Origin: an uncultured Pelagibacteraceae bacterium
Lineage (GTDB): Bacteria > Pseudomonadota > Alphaproteobacteria > Pelagibacterales > Pelagibacteraceae
Assembly (NCBI GenBank): GCA_902566805.1
Contig: CACFKJ010000007.1
Coordinates: 1 to 36,043, forward strand
Direction: 5' to 3'
Length of the DNA: 36,043 bases
In this document: positions 16,698-25,868 of the stretch, piece by piece
How positions within the stretch are numbered: position 1 is the stretch's first letter
Layout of the letters: the number at the start of each line of letters is the position of its first letter
Translations under genes and position numbers: made by a program
The notes under the pieces: generated by a model
Told to the model about the DNA's origin: nothing
Databases searched by the model: none
The model's input: only the letters and a program-made list of their open reading frames with translations

Positions 16698-17889
16698 CAA
16701 AAATTGTATTCAATGTGGAAGTAGAGATTTAAAAAAATTAATTGACTACGGTTACCATCCTTGGTGCAACGATTTTAAAAAAGATAAAACTAATAGATAT
16801 CCTTTAAAAGTTAAAATTTGTAAAAATTGTTCAGGTGCTCAATTGACTTATATTTTAAGTAAAAAAAAAATGTTTTTGCAAAATTATTACTTGAGCGGTG
16901 ACAACAAAGAGTTAATTAAACATTTCGAAAATTTTTCATATAAAATTAAAAAGAAATATGTTTCAACAAAGAAAAATCCTAGAAGCATTTTAGATATTGG
17001 ATCAAATGATGGATCTTTCTTAAAATTTTTTATGAATGATTGGGATGTATTGGGTATAGACCCTTCAATTAATGCAAAAGAAATATCATTAAAAAATAAA
17101 ATCAAAACTATTAAATCTTTTTTTAATTATGATTTGGCAAAAAAAATAGGAAAAGAATTTGACATTATTCATGCTTCTGGTGTTTTTTTTCACATAGAAG
17201 AACTAATAAGCATTACGAAAGGAATAAAAATATTACTTAAAAGCAAAGGAACTCTAATAATACAATTTATTTATTTAAGTGAACTAATATTTAAAAAACA
17301 TTTTGATCAGATTTATCATGAGCATTTGTATTATTATAATTTAAAATCATTACAAATTTTGTTGGAAAGGTTTGATTTGGAAATTTTTCATGCTGAAAAA
17401 AGTAAAATTCATGGAGGGTCAATGATTGCCCATATTGCACACAAGGGTGTTAAACAAAAATCAACACAATTTTTAAAACTACTAAAATCTGAAAAAAAAA
17501 ATAATATTAAATTTTGGAAAGAGGCAAATTTATTTGAAAATAAAATTATTAATTTAAAAAAAAAATTTAATGAAAAAATTAATAATTTGAAAAATAAAGG
17601 TTATAAAATTTCAATCTTGGGTGTTCCGGCAAAAGGATCAACAGTAGTTAATTTTTTTGATATAAATTCTAAACAAATTGATAAATCATATGATATTAAC
17701 CAATTTAAAATTGGAAATAATATTCCAGGCACTGATATTAAAATACTTAATGAAAATAAAATTAAAAATATAAAAAAAAAACAAATTTTTTTAATATTAA
17801 GTTGGAATTATAAAAATACTATAATAAAAAAATTTAAAAAAAAATTTGGTAAAAAATTTAAATATTTCTTTCCATATAGTAATAAATGA
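16690..17889 (+). CDS. Zinc-type sugar C-methyltransferase (second copy)
   Basis: Same family as the enzyme at 9056: 399 residues, zinc cysteines C6, C9, C44 and C47, SAM motif ILDIGSNDGSFLKFF (100-114), catalytic YHEH (209-212), and a C-terminal domain with GVPAKGSTVVNFFD and ILSWNY. In known members the target is a carbon beside the 4-keto group of an NDP-sugar. The ATG at 16690 is chosen because it begins directly before the first zinc cysteines. A GTG at 16675 would add five residues and lengthen the overlap with the epimerase gene. The first base of the next gene overlaps its end by four (ATGA). Confidence 0.85.
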   Translation: MSNKNCIQCGSRDLKKLIDYGYHPWCNDFKKDKTNRYPLKVKICKNCSGAQLTYILSKKKMFLQNYYLSGDNKELIKHFENFSYKIKKKYVSTKKNPRSILDIGSNDGSFLKFFMNDWDVLGIDPSINAKEISLKNKIKTIKSFFNYDLAKKIGKEFDIIHASGVFFHIEELISITKGIKILLKSKGTLIIQFIYLSELIFKKHFDQIYHEHLYYYNLKSLQILLERFDLEIFHAEKSKIHGGSMIAHIAHKGVKQKSTQFLKLLKSEKKNNIKFWKEANLFENKIINLKKKFNEKINNLKNKGYKISILGVPAKGSTVVNFFDINSKQIDKSYDINQFKIGNNIPGTDIKILNENKIKNIKKKQIFLILSWNYKNTIIKKFKKKFGKKFKYFFPYSNK

Positions 17890-19028
17890 AAAAAAAAATT
17901 GCATTTACTTTTCCACATTTACATGAATTTGGTGGTGGAGAAATTTTTTGTGAGTATTTGTCTAATTTTTTAATACAATATTATGATATAGATTTATACT
18001 ATTATAATTCATACGGCATTAACAAAAAAATAAAATTTGATAAAAAAATTAAGATAATAAGTATTAAGTGTAAAAATAGTATCATTAATTATTTTTGCAA
18101 AAATTATATTTTTTTAGCACACCTTTACATATTGTTTTTTTTACAAAGTAAAAAATACCACTTTGTATTTTCAGGAGCAGGAGAATTTTTTCACTCAAAT
18201 AGATGTTTTCAGTATATTCATCATCCATTTTATTCAATGAATATTTTACATTATTTATCTCTTGGTTTAAAAAAAAAAAATTTTATAAAAATTTTACTTA
18301 GATTTATAATCTCAGTAATAGTAAGATTATTTATTATAAATTATAACAAATATTCTAAAACAATTACGTTTGTTAATTCAAAATTTATTCAAAAAAGATT
18401 TTTAAATATTTATAGTAATAACAAAACAAAAATCATTTATCCTACTTTTAAAATTCCAAAAATAGTGAAAGAAAGTTTTTTAAAATTTGAAAATCGCAAA
18501 AATGATTTTGTAATTTTAGGAAGAGTAAGTAAGGATAAAAATACGATTGATGCAGCAAAATTTTTTTTAAACTTTAATAAAAAAAATAGAACATTAAATT
18601 TAGGTAAATTGCATATAATAGGTCCAATTGAAAAAAGTCTTGAAAAAGAGGTAAAAAAACTTAATTTTGAAAATGATAATTTGTATTTTCATGGATATCT
18701 ATCTTTGAAAAAAAGGAATAAAATACTAAAAAAAACTAAATATGGATTACACTTTTTTGTTGGAGAACATTTTGGAAGATCTATATTAGAAATGCAAAAA
18801 TTTGGCATAATAGTTTTTTGTCATAATTCTGGTGGAGCAATGGAAATTGTAGCTAGTAAATTACAAAAATTTAATTATCCAGAAGATCTGGAAAATAAAA
18901 TCAAAAAAGTTCTAAATAATAATTCTGAAAGAAAAAAAATAAAAAAAATGATAGCTAGAAAAATTCAAAAATATTCAGATCTAGAATTTAGAAAAAATAT
19001 ATTAAGAGAATTACATAATGAACAATAA
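17886..19028 (+). CDS. GT4-type glycosyltransferase
   Basis: Retaining GT-B glycosyltransferase, 380 residues. The N-terminal HLHEFGGGEIFCEYLS matches the acceptor-side glycine loop. The C-terminal donor domain shows ILGRVSKDKNTIDAA, LHIIGPIE, YFHGYLS and FVGEHFGRSILEMQKFG, with the E-x7-E type motif in EHFGRSILE. It likely adds one residue of the repeat on the cytoplasmic face. A 12-base A tract at 18269-18280 lies in the coding sequence and another run of ten A follows the start codon. Overlaps the gene before it (ATGA) and the gene after it (11 bases). Confidence 0.85.
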   Translation: MKKKIAFTFPHLHEFGGGEIFCEYLSNFLIQYYDIDLYYYNSYGINKKIKFDKKIKIISIKCKNSIINYFCKNYIFLAHLYILFFLQSKKYHFVFSGAGEFFHSNRCFQYIHHPFYSMNILHYLSLGLKKKNFIKILLRFIISVIVRLFIINYNKYSKTITFVNSKFIQKRFLNIYSNNKTKIIYPTFKIPKIVKESFLKFENRKNDFVILGRVSKDKNTIDAAKFFLNFNKKNRTLNLGKLHIIGPIEKSLEKEVKKLNFENDNLYFHGYLSLKKRNKILKKTKYGLHFFVGEHFGRSILEMQKFGIIVFCHNSGGAMEIVASKLQKFNYPEDLENKIKKVLNNNSERKKIKKMIARKIQKYSDLEFRKNILRELHNEQ

Positions 19029-19956
19029 AAATAAAAAAGTATTAGTAACTGGATCTGAGGGCTTTATAGGTAGTTATTTAATTAAACAATTATTATTAAA
19101 AAATTTTAAAGTTATTGGAGGATATTATAAAAAAAAAAAATTTAATAAAATTAACAAAGTCAAATATATATATTGCGATGTTAGAAATTTAAATAATGTA
19201 AAAAAAATCCTAAATATTTATAAACCTGATATAATTTTTCATTTGGCTGCAAAAAGCCATCCTTTTTATTCTTTTACTAATCCGGTAGAAACGATGAATA
19301 CAAATGTTATTGGTACAATCAATTTACTAGATACTTGTAAAAATCTCAAAAATAATCCAAAAATTGTAATTGCTTGTTCAAGTGGACAATATGGGTCTAG
19401 ACCTTTTTCAAAACTCCCAATGGTTGAGTATAATGAATATGACCCTGAACATATCTATGGTTTATCAAAAGTATTTCAAGATTCTCTTTGTAAGCAATAT
19501 TATAAAATGTTTAAATTGAATGTTATCAGAGCAATTTTGTTTAACACTTCAGGACCTGGAAAAAAATTTGATGTTTTTTTTGACATTTGTAATCAATTTT
19601 CTAATCAAATTCATAAAAAAAAAATAGTTATTAAGTGTGGAAATCTTAATAATTATAGAGATTTTATGCATGTAGAAGATGTTGCAAAAGCTTTGCTATT
19701 TTTATCTAGAAAAGGCTTACCCGGAGAATCTTATAATATTGGTTCTGCCAAACTTACCAAAATATCAAAAATTATAGAGATTTTAAAAAAAAAATATAAA
19801 AAAAAAATAATAATTAAAATAGATAAAAAACTACTAAGAAATTATGACGAAAAATTTATAGCAGCTTCAATTAAAAAAATAAAAAAATTAGGATGGAAAC
19901 CTAAAAAAAAAATTGATGATATCATTGATGATATGATCACTAAAACTTTAAAATAA
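19018..19956 (+). CDS. GDP-4-keto-6-deoxymannose reductase/4,6-dehydratase-like SDR
   Basis: Extended SDR, 312 residues. The cofactor motif is TGSEGFIGSYL, then HLAAKSHPFYSFTNP, ACSSGQYG, the catalytic YGLSK and LFNTSGPGKKFD, which resemble Rmd/Gmd-type enzymes acting on GDP-sugars. At 312 residues it is closer to the reductase Rmd (about 300) than to Gmd (about 350 or more). It may act on a GDP-4-keto-6-deoxy hexose or heptose, which would fit the GDP-heptose genes in the same operon. A 12-base A tract is at 19129-19140, near residues 38-41. Confidence 0.8.
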   Translation: MNNKNKKVLVTGSEGFIGSYLIKQLLLKNFKVIGGYYKKKKFNKINKVKYIYCDVRNLNNVKKILNIYKPDIIFHLAAKSHPFYSFTNPVETMNTNVIGTINLLDTCKNLKNNPKIVIACSSGQYGSRPFSKLPMVEYNEYDPEHIYGLSKVFQDSLCKQYYKMFKLNVIRAILFNTSGPGKKFDVFFDICNQFSNQIHKKKIVIKCGNLNNYRDFMHVEDVAKALLFLSRKGLPGESYNIGSAKLTKISKIIEILKKKYKKKIIIKIDKKLLRNYDEKFIAASIKKIKKLGWKPKKKIDDIIDDMITKTLK

Positions 19957-19959
19957 ATA

Positions 19960-21468
19960 ATGAGTAAATTAGGAATAAAGCCTATTCATTTAATAAGTGT
20001 TATTTTTTTTTCTATTTTTTTATTTAGAGGAAGGTTGGGGTCAGATGATATAGAGGTCTATAACTTTGTAAAACATTTTATTTCATCAAATCTTTCATTA
20101 AAAGAATTTTTAGTAAATTTTTCTAAAATTGAAGAAGCAAATATAGAGCAAGATATTCAATTAGTAGCTTCATCTACTTGGAGTCATAGGTTTTTTTGGA
20201 TAATACAAACTTTTGTTATTACAAAAATAATTTATTTTTTTGGCATTTTTTTCGATTTTAATAAATTATTTATTTCACAATATTTTTCTGGATATATATT
20301 AACATTTTATTCATGTTTATCATTTTTAATTGTTTTTTTATATTTAAAAAAAAAAAATAGTCTTTATTACTCATTTCTATTATCTTCAATTATTTTTTTT
20401 GGAACCGGATTAATAAGCTTTTTTACTGGTTCTTACATCGAAAGCTTAATATTGCTTCTATTTGTTTTAAGAGAAATTACAAACAATATAAAACTTAAAT
20501 TTTTTTTTGATGCATTAATTATATTAATCAAACCATATTATTTTATATACTTGATATTTTTATACTTTTATAATGATAACAATTTTTTTAAGAATACTAA
20601 AATATTACTCTCTTTACTATTAATATATTTTTTTACCAAAAGCGTGGTTAACTCATTCTCATCATCAAATAATGTTGATTTACTTTTAAGTTTTAATCCA
20701 AATTTTGATTTTCATTTTGTTTTAAAAAACTTATTTAACTTTTATTTTTCATTTGGAGTCGGTATTTTTTTTACATCAACCATTGTTATTATTTTGCTTT
20801 TGTTTGGTTTTTCAAAAAAAGTATTTTTTAAATTAGCTGGATTATTTATTTTAAGTATTTTTTTATGTATGTGGGAGGGCTTTCACGGATATGCTCCCGG
20901 TGGGAGATTTTTTTTACCAGTTATTATAACTTTTTTACCTGAAATTAATTTAGGGTTTAATCGAGTAGTGTCAAAAACTTTTAAACTGAGATATAAAATA
21001 CTGTTCAATGTTATTATAGTTTTGTTGTTATTAAACTTACCTACATTAGAATATAGAAATACTAATTTAACAAGTTATATAAATAGTTCAGTGTATAAAA
21101 ATAGTAATCCAAATTTTGTTATAAACGAAGGTAACTCTTTTAGACTTTTAAATACTCCTATCCAAAATATATTCTATAACCATATAGTTTTTTCAAATAG
21201 AGTAGTTTTTAATAAAATATTTGATATTGAAAAATTTGATATTAGTGGACAACAGTTAAAATTAAATTCAATTTATCCAATGAGCGGAATAGCTAGATTA
21301 ATATTTATTAGTAATAAGAATATTAATATTTATAGTGAAAAAATTAAAAATTTTTCTGACTCTATTAAGTTATTATTGACTATTTTATACCTTGTGTCTG
21401 CCTCAATTTTAGTAGGATTTATCTTTTATTGTCATTCAAATATAAAAAAATTAAGAAAAAAAAAGTGA
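19960..21468 (+). CDS. Polytopic membrane protein, possible GT-C glycosyltransferase or polymerase
   Basis: 502-residue protein with about ten hydrophobic segments along its length and a non-membrane stretch near residues 365-455. I do not recognise a named family. After the first membrane segment comes RLGSDDIEVYNFV (residues about 25-37), an acidic pair in the first outer loop. GT-C glycosyltransferases carry an acidic motif at this place. The end has another hydrophobic segment followed by a basic tail. Its place among glycosyltransferase genes fits a periplasm-facing transferase or a polymerase. A 12-base A tract is at 20346-20357. Confidence 0.65.
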   Translation: MSKLGIKPIHLISVIFFSIFLFRGRLGSDDIEVYNFVKHFISSNLSLKEFLVNFSKIEEANIEQDIQLVASSTWSHRFFWIIQTFVITKIIYFFGIFFDFNKLFISQYFSGYILTFYSCLSFLIVFLYLKKKNSLYYSFLLSSIIFFGTGLISFFTGSYIESLILLLFVLREITNNIKLKFFFDALIILIKPYYFIYLIFLYFYNDNNFFKNTKILLSLLLIYFFTKSVVNSFSSSNNVDLLLSFNPNFDFHFVLKNLFNFYFSFGVGIFFTSTIVIILLLFGFSKKVFFKLAGLFILSIFLCMWEGFHGYAPGGRFFLPVIITFLPEINLGFNRVVSKTFKLRYKILFNVIIVLLLLNLPTLEYRNTNLTSYINSSVYKNSNPNFVINEGNSFRLLNTPIQNIFYNHIVFSNRVVFNKIFDIEKFDISGQQLKLNSIYPMSGIARLIFISNKNINIYSEKIKNFSDSIKLLLTILYLVSASILVGFIFYCHSNIKKLRKKK

Positions 21469-22235
21469 CAGATCTAATAAGTATAGTAATTCCAACATAT
21501 AACTCTGAAAAAACTATTAAGAGAGCATTAAATTCAGTATTAAATCAATCATATAAAAAATGGGAGGTTATAATTATAGATTCTTATTCAACCGATAAAA
21601 CCATTAAAATTATTAAATCTTATGGAAGTGAAAAAATTAAAATTTTCTATCTCTCAAAGAATAAAGGATTAGCAAATGCTAGATATTTAGGAATTAAAAA
21701 ATCTAATGGAAAGGTAATAGCTTTTTTAGACTCCGATGATACTTGGAATAAAAATAAACTTTCATATCATATTAATTTTTATAAATCTAATTCAGCTCGA
21801 TTTACATGTACTGCATATAGTTTAATAAATAAAAATAATACAAAAAAAAAAATTCAACTAAATTTAAGCAAATTTGATTTTAAATATTTGCTTTCAAATA
21901 GACCTATTGCCTTATCTACAGTAATGGTAGAAAAGAGATTAGCTTTGGACAAATTCAAAAATTACCTTAGAAATGATTACGCAGAGGATTATCTTTGGTG
22001 GTTGGTAGCGCTTAAATATGAAACATATTGCCATATTTTACCCAAAAATTTATCTAATATATATCTAGGAGAACAAAATAGATCACTAAATTTTTTTAAG
22101 AATTATATTTCGTTATCCAAGATTTATAAATATGATTTTAAATTAGATAACCTTAAAATATTAAAAATTTATGCCTTATTATTTTATAGAACTTTGGGAA
22201 AAAATATTTTTAAATTTAAAAGTTTTTACTTTTAA
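21465..22235 (+). CDS. GT2 glycosyltransferase
   Basis: Inverting GT-A glycosyltransferase, about 256 residues from the chosen GTG. It shows ISIVIPTYNSEKTIKRAL, VIIIDSYSTDKT, NKGLANARYLGI and the metal-binding LDSDDTW. The GTG at 21465 overlaps the previous stop as GTGA and puts the fold near residue 5, so I prefer it to a TTG at 21429, which would add a lysine-rich leader and a 40-base overlap. Specificity is unknown. A 27-base gap separates it from the ligase-like gene. Confidence 0.85.
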   Translation: MTDLISIVIPTYNSEKTIKRALNSVLNQSYKKWEVIIIDSYSTDKTIKIIKSYGSEKIKIFYLSKNKGLANARYLGIKKSNGKVIAFLDSDDTWNKNKLSYHINFYKSNSARFTCTAYSLINKNNTKKKIQLNLSKFDFKYLLSNRPIALSTVMVEKRLALDKFKNYLRNDYAEDYLWWLVALKYETYCHILPKNLSNIYLGEQNRSLNFFKNYISLSKIYKYDFKLDNLKILKIYALLFYRTLGKNIFKFKSFYF

Positions 22236-22262
22236 CATTACTAAAAATATAAAAAAGTATAA

Positions 22263-23555
22263 ATGAAAATTAATACCATTAATCTTTTTTCTTATTTAAT
22301 ATTTTTACTACCTTTAGCTCTAATTTCAGGCCCATTAATTCCAGAATTAATAGTTTTATTTTGTAATATCTTTTTTTTGTTTAGAATTTTTAAAGAAAAA
22401 AATTTTTCTTATTTTAAAAGCGATTTTTTTAAAATATTTTTATTTTTTTGGTTAATATTAAACATATCTGCATTGTTTTCTAATAATATTTTGTATTCTT
22501 TAAAATATAGTTTTTTTTATATCAGATATGGAATATTTGTTTTAACGGTAAACTATTTAATTGAAAATAATAATAATTTTATAAAAAATTTTTATAAAAT
22601 TCTACTTTTCACACTAAGCATCATCTTGTTTGATAGCTATTTTCAATTTATTTTTGATCATAATATTTTCGGGTTCGAAAGACCTAATGTTTATATGGTC
22701 TCAAGTTTATTTAATGATGAATTAATACTAGGAACTTTTTTTATGAGATTTTCACCTTTATTTGTTGCTCTATATTTATATCTTAATCAAATTAAAAATA
22801 AAAAAATTAACTCCTATTTATTTTTCATTGCTTTAATTTTTCCAATGATTTTTCTAAGTGGACAAAGGACACCTTTTATTTTATCAATTATTTTTTTAAT
22901 TTTCTCATTAATAATATTAAAATTAGATAAAAATAAAATTTTATGTTTATTTTTTTCGTTTAGTATAATTATGACGAATATTTTATTAGATAATAAGGCT
23001 TATACGGGCATAGGAACTGGATATAAAAGCAGAATGATTTCAGATGTGATCTTTAATTATAATAGGATTTCAGACTATCAAAAAGAAGAAATAAAAAAAT
23101 ATAAATATATGCAGTTTATTTTTATTAGCCCTGGTCATAACTCATTATGGCTAACAGCAATAGAAATTTATAAAAACAAAAAATTACTTGGGCACGGCCC
23201 AAACACATTTAGAAAAAAATGCAGTATATTTGAAAATAAACCACAGTTTAGTTGTTCAACACATCCACATAGTTTTGTTTTTCAACTTTTGGCTGAAACG
23301 GGATTAATTGGTTTATTATTTTATTTTTTATTATATTTTTACATTGTTAAAAAAATACTTTACAACTTTTTGTATCTTAACAAAGAGTCTAAAATAAATA
23401 ATTATATAAAAGTCAATATATTTCTATTTTCTTCAATTTTAATGAATTTTGCTCCATTCATACCTAGTGGAAATTTTTTCAACAATCATCAAAATATTTT
23501 TATTTTTTTACCAATTGGTTTTTTAACTTATTTTTTAAAAGCTAGAAAAAAATGA
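22263..23555 (+). CDS. O-antigen ligase (WaaL)/polymerase-family membrane protein
   Basis: 430 residues with about ten to twelve membrane segments and one large outer loop between about residues 240 and 335. That loop ends in CSTHPHSFVFQLLAETG, with the conserved His at 336, and GQRTPF places R202 at the other site usual for this superfamily. WaaL joins finished polysaccharide from undecaprenyl diphosphate to lipid A-core in the periplasm, while Wzy polymerises repeats. The two are hard to tell apart by eye. The ABC exporter in the window favours ligase, as that pathway polymerises in the cytoplasm. Overlaps the next gene by four bases. Confidence 0.85.
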   Translation: MKINTINLFSYLIFLLPLALISGPLIPELIVLFCNIFFLFRIFKEKNFSYFKSDFFKIFLFFWLILNISALFSNNILYSLKYSFFYIRYGIFVLTVNYLIENNNNFIKNFYKILLFTLSIILFDSYFQFIFDHNIFGFERPNVYMVSSLFNDELILGTFFMRFSPLFVALYLYLNQIKNKKINSYLFFIALIFPMIFLSGQRTPFILSIIFLIFSLIILKLDKNKILCLFFSFSIIMTNILLDNKAYTGIGTGYKSRMISDVIFNYNRISDYQKEEIKKYKYMQFIFISPGHNSLWLTAIEIYKNKKLLGHGPNTFRKKCSIFENKPQFSCSTHPHSFVFQLLAETGLIGLLFYFLLYFYIVKKILYNFLYLNKESKINNYIKVNIFLFSSILMNFAPFIPSGNFFNNHQNIFIFLPIGFLTYFLKARKK

Positions 23556-24601
23556 TTAAAATTTTAATTATTCAATTTATATCATTTAATTTATTATATC
23601 TAATTTTTAAAAAAATTTCCTTTTTCAATTATTTCTTAGATAAAGATTTTTCAAAAATTCAAGGTTTTCATAAAGTTTCAACACCCAGATACGGGGGGAT
23701 TTTAATTTTTTTAAGCTTTATAATAGGATTTTTTATAAATCAAACTGAATTATTTTTTTATAGTCTTTTAGTATTTTTTTTAATTGCTAATTTTTTTTTA
23801 GGTTTAATTGACGATGTTAAATTGATTATAAATCCATTATATAGATTTTTACTTTTTGTCCTAGTAAATATTTGTTTAATAATATTCTTCGATTTGAAAA
23901 TAAAAGAATTTGATGTGTTAATTCTAGATTATTTAAATACTAATTATTTTTTCTCAATTATAATTACTTTTTTTTGTATTTTTTTTGTAGTAAATGGTTC
24001 TAACTTAATTGATGGATTTAATGGCCTTTTAGGTATTCATGCATTTTTAATATTATTAATTTTATCGTCAGCAACTTATTATCAAGAAAATTATGAAATA
24101 TTAAATATTAATTTTATAATGATGATGTCATTGTTTTGTTTCTTAATTTATAATATTCCTTCTGGTAAAATTTTTTTAGGTGACTGTGGATCTTTCTTAA
24201 TTGGTGCGTATATTTCAATATTAGTTATAGCTATATATAATCAAAACAATGATATTCCACCATTTTATTTTGCAATAATAATTTACTACATTTTTTTAGA
24301 AATTTTCTTTTCTGTTTTTAGAAAATTGTTTCAAAAAAAAAATCCGTTTTATCCTGATAGAAAACATCTTCATATGCTTCTTTACAAATTTCTTAAGATT
24401 AAAAAGGTAAAATTTAAAAACCATAATTTTTTGACCAGCATAATAATAAATAGTTTTTACTTAATTACAGTTTTGCCTTCTTTCCTTTTTATTCAAGATA
24501 ATTTTTTGTGTAAGATATATTTCAGCTGTTTAATTATAGTTTATATTTGTTTATATTTTTATCTAAATTATCACATAAACTTAAATGAAAAAAAAAATTA
24601 A
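23552..24601 (+). CDS. Polyprenyl-phosphate sugar-1-phosphate transferase, WecA/WbpL type
   Basis: Initiating glycan transferase that moves a sugar-1-phosphate, usually HexNAc-1-P, from UDP-sugar to undecaprenyl phosphate at the inner membrane. The 349 residues have about ten membrane segments. Family motifs in order: STPRYGGILIF, GLIDDVKL with the metal-binding DD, NGSNLIDGFNGL, FLGDCGSFLIG, and the basic PDRKHLHML loop. The HxHL-type motif is typical of WecA-like enzymes. It supplies the lipid-linked first sugar for the whole pathway. It overlaps the ligase-like gene before it (four bases) and the nucleotidyltransferase after it (17 bases). Confidence 0.9.
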   Translation: MIKILIIQFISFNLLYLIFKKISFFNYFLDKDFSKIQGFHKVSTPRYGGILIFLSFIIGFFINQTELFFYSLLVFFLIANFFLGLIDDVKLIINPLYRFLLFVLVNICLIIFFDLKIKEFDVLILDYLNTNYFFSIIITFFCIFFVVNGSNLIDGFNGLLGIHAFLILLILSSATYYQENYEILNINFIMMMSLFCFLIYNIPSGKIFLGDCGSFLIGAYISILVIAIYNQNNDIPPFYFAIIIYYIFLEIFFSVFRKLFQKKNPFYPDRKHLHMLLYKFLKIKKVKFKNHNFLTSIIINSFYLITVLPSFLFIQDNFLCKIYFSCLIIVYICLYFYLNYHINLNEKKN

Positions 24602-25289
24602 ACAAATAGTATTACTAAATGGAGGCTTTGGCAAAAGAGTTAAATCTGTTTCTAAAAATAAACCAAAATGTCTAATTAAATTCAATAATAAAACTTTTTT
24701 ACATAGACAATTGATGTTTTTTAAAAAAAATGGAATAAAAGATGTAATAATTTGCGTAGGATATAAGAGTAGATATATTTATTCAGAAATAGAAAATATA
24801 AAAATAAAAAAACTAAATATTAAGATTTCTAAAGAAAATTTTCCATTAGGAACCGGTGGAGCAATTAAAAATTGTCAAAAATATTTAGATGATAATTTTT
24901 TTGTAACGTATGGAGATTCCTGGCTTAATTTAAAATTTAATAATATAAGAAAGAAATTTTATCATCAAAAAAAGAATAATATGATTTGTGTTATTAGTAA
25001 AAATAAAATAATTGATCATAAACCAAATATTTTTATTAAAAATAAAAAAATTAAAAGTTATGAAAAAAATAATACTTTTTTCAATTATATTGATTATGGA
25101 TTAATGATTTTAAGTGTTAAAAATATAAAAAAAATTAAAAAAAAAAAATTTGACTTAGATTTTTTAATAAAAAAGCTAATTCAAAGTAATTCAATATCTA
25201 TTTATAAAGTTAGAAAGAAATTCTATGAAATTGGTTCTTTACAAGGTATAAAGGAATTTAAAAAATCATTTAATTATGAAATATCTTAA
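24585..25289 (+). CDS. hddC: Sugar-1-phosphate guanylyltransferase, HddC-like
   Basis: Nucleotidyltransferase fold, 234 residues. It starts IVLLNGGFGKRVKSVS...KPKCLIKF, the nucleotide-binding loop and catalytic lysine region. It continues with LGTGGAIKNC and FVTYGDSWL, where the aspartate binds metal. This fits the HddC type, which makes GDP-D-glycero-alpha-D-manno-heptose from the 1-phosphate. The assignment rests on the gene company: GmhA-like, GmhB-like, HddA-like and transaldolase genes are in the same operon. The motif alone could also fit other sugar-1-phosphate nucleotidyltransferases. A 12-base A tract lies at 25137-25148. Confidence 0.82.
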   Translation: MKKKIKQIVLLNGGFGKRVKSVSKNKPKCLIKFNNKTFLHRQLMFFKKNGIKDVIICVGYKSRYIYSEIENIKIKKLNIKISKENFPLGTGGAIKNCQKYLDDNFFVTYGDSWLNLKFNNIRKKFYHQKKNNMICVISKNKIIDHKPNIFIKNKKIKSYEKNNTFFNYIDYGLMILSVKNIKKIKKKKFDLDFLIKKLIQSNSISIYKVRKKFYEIGSLQGIKEFKKSFNYEIS

Positions 25290-25860
25290 AAAACATTTAA
25301 AAGATCATATCCAAATTGGTAATTTGATTGATTTAAGATCAGTTAATAAAATATTAAATTTATTGAAAAAATTAAAAAAAAATAAAGGCAGATTGTTCAT
25401 ATTGGGTGTTGGTGGAAGTGCTGGAAATGCTTCTCATGCTGTAAATGACTTTAGAAAACTTTGTGGTATTGAAGCATATGGACCCGCTGATAATGTGTCC
25501 GAGCTTACTGCAAGAACAAATGATGATGGATGGGAAAATGTTTTTTCTAAATGGTTAGAAACAAGTAATTTGTCAAAAAAAGATATGCTTTTATTTTTTT
25601 CTGTTGGCGGGGGATCTTTAGATCGAAGAATAAGTGTAAACTTAATTAAAGCAGCAAGATATGGAAAAAAAAAAAATAGCAAGATAGCAAGTGTTATAGG
25701 AAGAAAAGAAGGTTATTTAAATAAAATATCCCATGCTTGCTGCGTTGTTCCAAATGTAAATAAACATTCCATAACACCACATACAGAGACATATCAAGTA
25801 TTTATATGGCATATGCTTGTGTCTCATCCAGAGCTGCAAATAAAAAAAACAGTTTGGTAA
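25276..25860 (+). CDS. gmhA: Sedoheptulose-7-phosphate isomerase-like SIS protein
   Basis: SIS-domain isomerase, 194 residues, the GmhA length. GmhA converts sedoheptulose 7-phosphate to D-glycero-D-manno-heptose 7-phosphate. Sequence signs: GVGGSAGNASH (44-54), H54 and D58 in the zinc/base region, SVGGGS (109-114), and PHTETYQVFIWHML with E171 and H179. Compared with E. coli GmhA, the Glu after the first His is Asp here and the Gln of the second pair is Glu. I recall this pattern from a related SIS branch, so the activity is likely but not proven. Higher G+C than its neighbours. A 12-base A tract lies at 25665-25676. Confidence 0.83.
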   Translation: MKYLKKHLKDHIQIGNLIDLRSVNKILNLLKKLKKNKGRLFILGVGGSAGNASHAVNDFRKLCGIEAYGPADNVSELTARTNDDGWENVFSKWLETSNLSKKDMLLFFSVGGGSLDRRISVNLIKAARYGKKKNSKIASVIGRKEGYLNKISHACCVVPNVNKHSITPHTETYQVFIWHMLVSHPELQIKKTVW

Positions 25861-25868
25861 TACTATAG

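Noticed and set aside
22668-22690. GGTTCGAA-like string resembling a tRNA T-loop
   Set aside because: No acceptor stem or anticodon arm around it, and it sits in the coding frame of the ligase-like gene.
25434-25682. 82-codon minus-strand open frame
   Set aside because: Antisense to the gmhA-like SIS gene, whose motifs cover the same bases.
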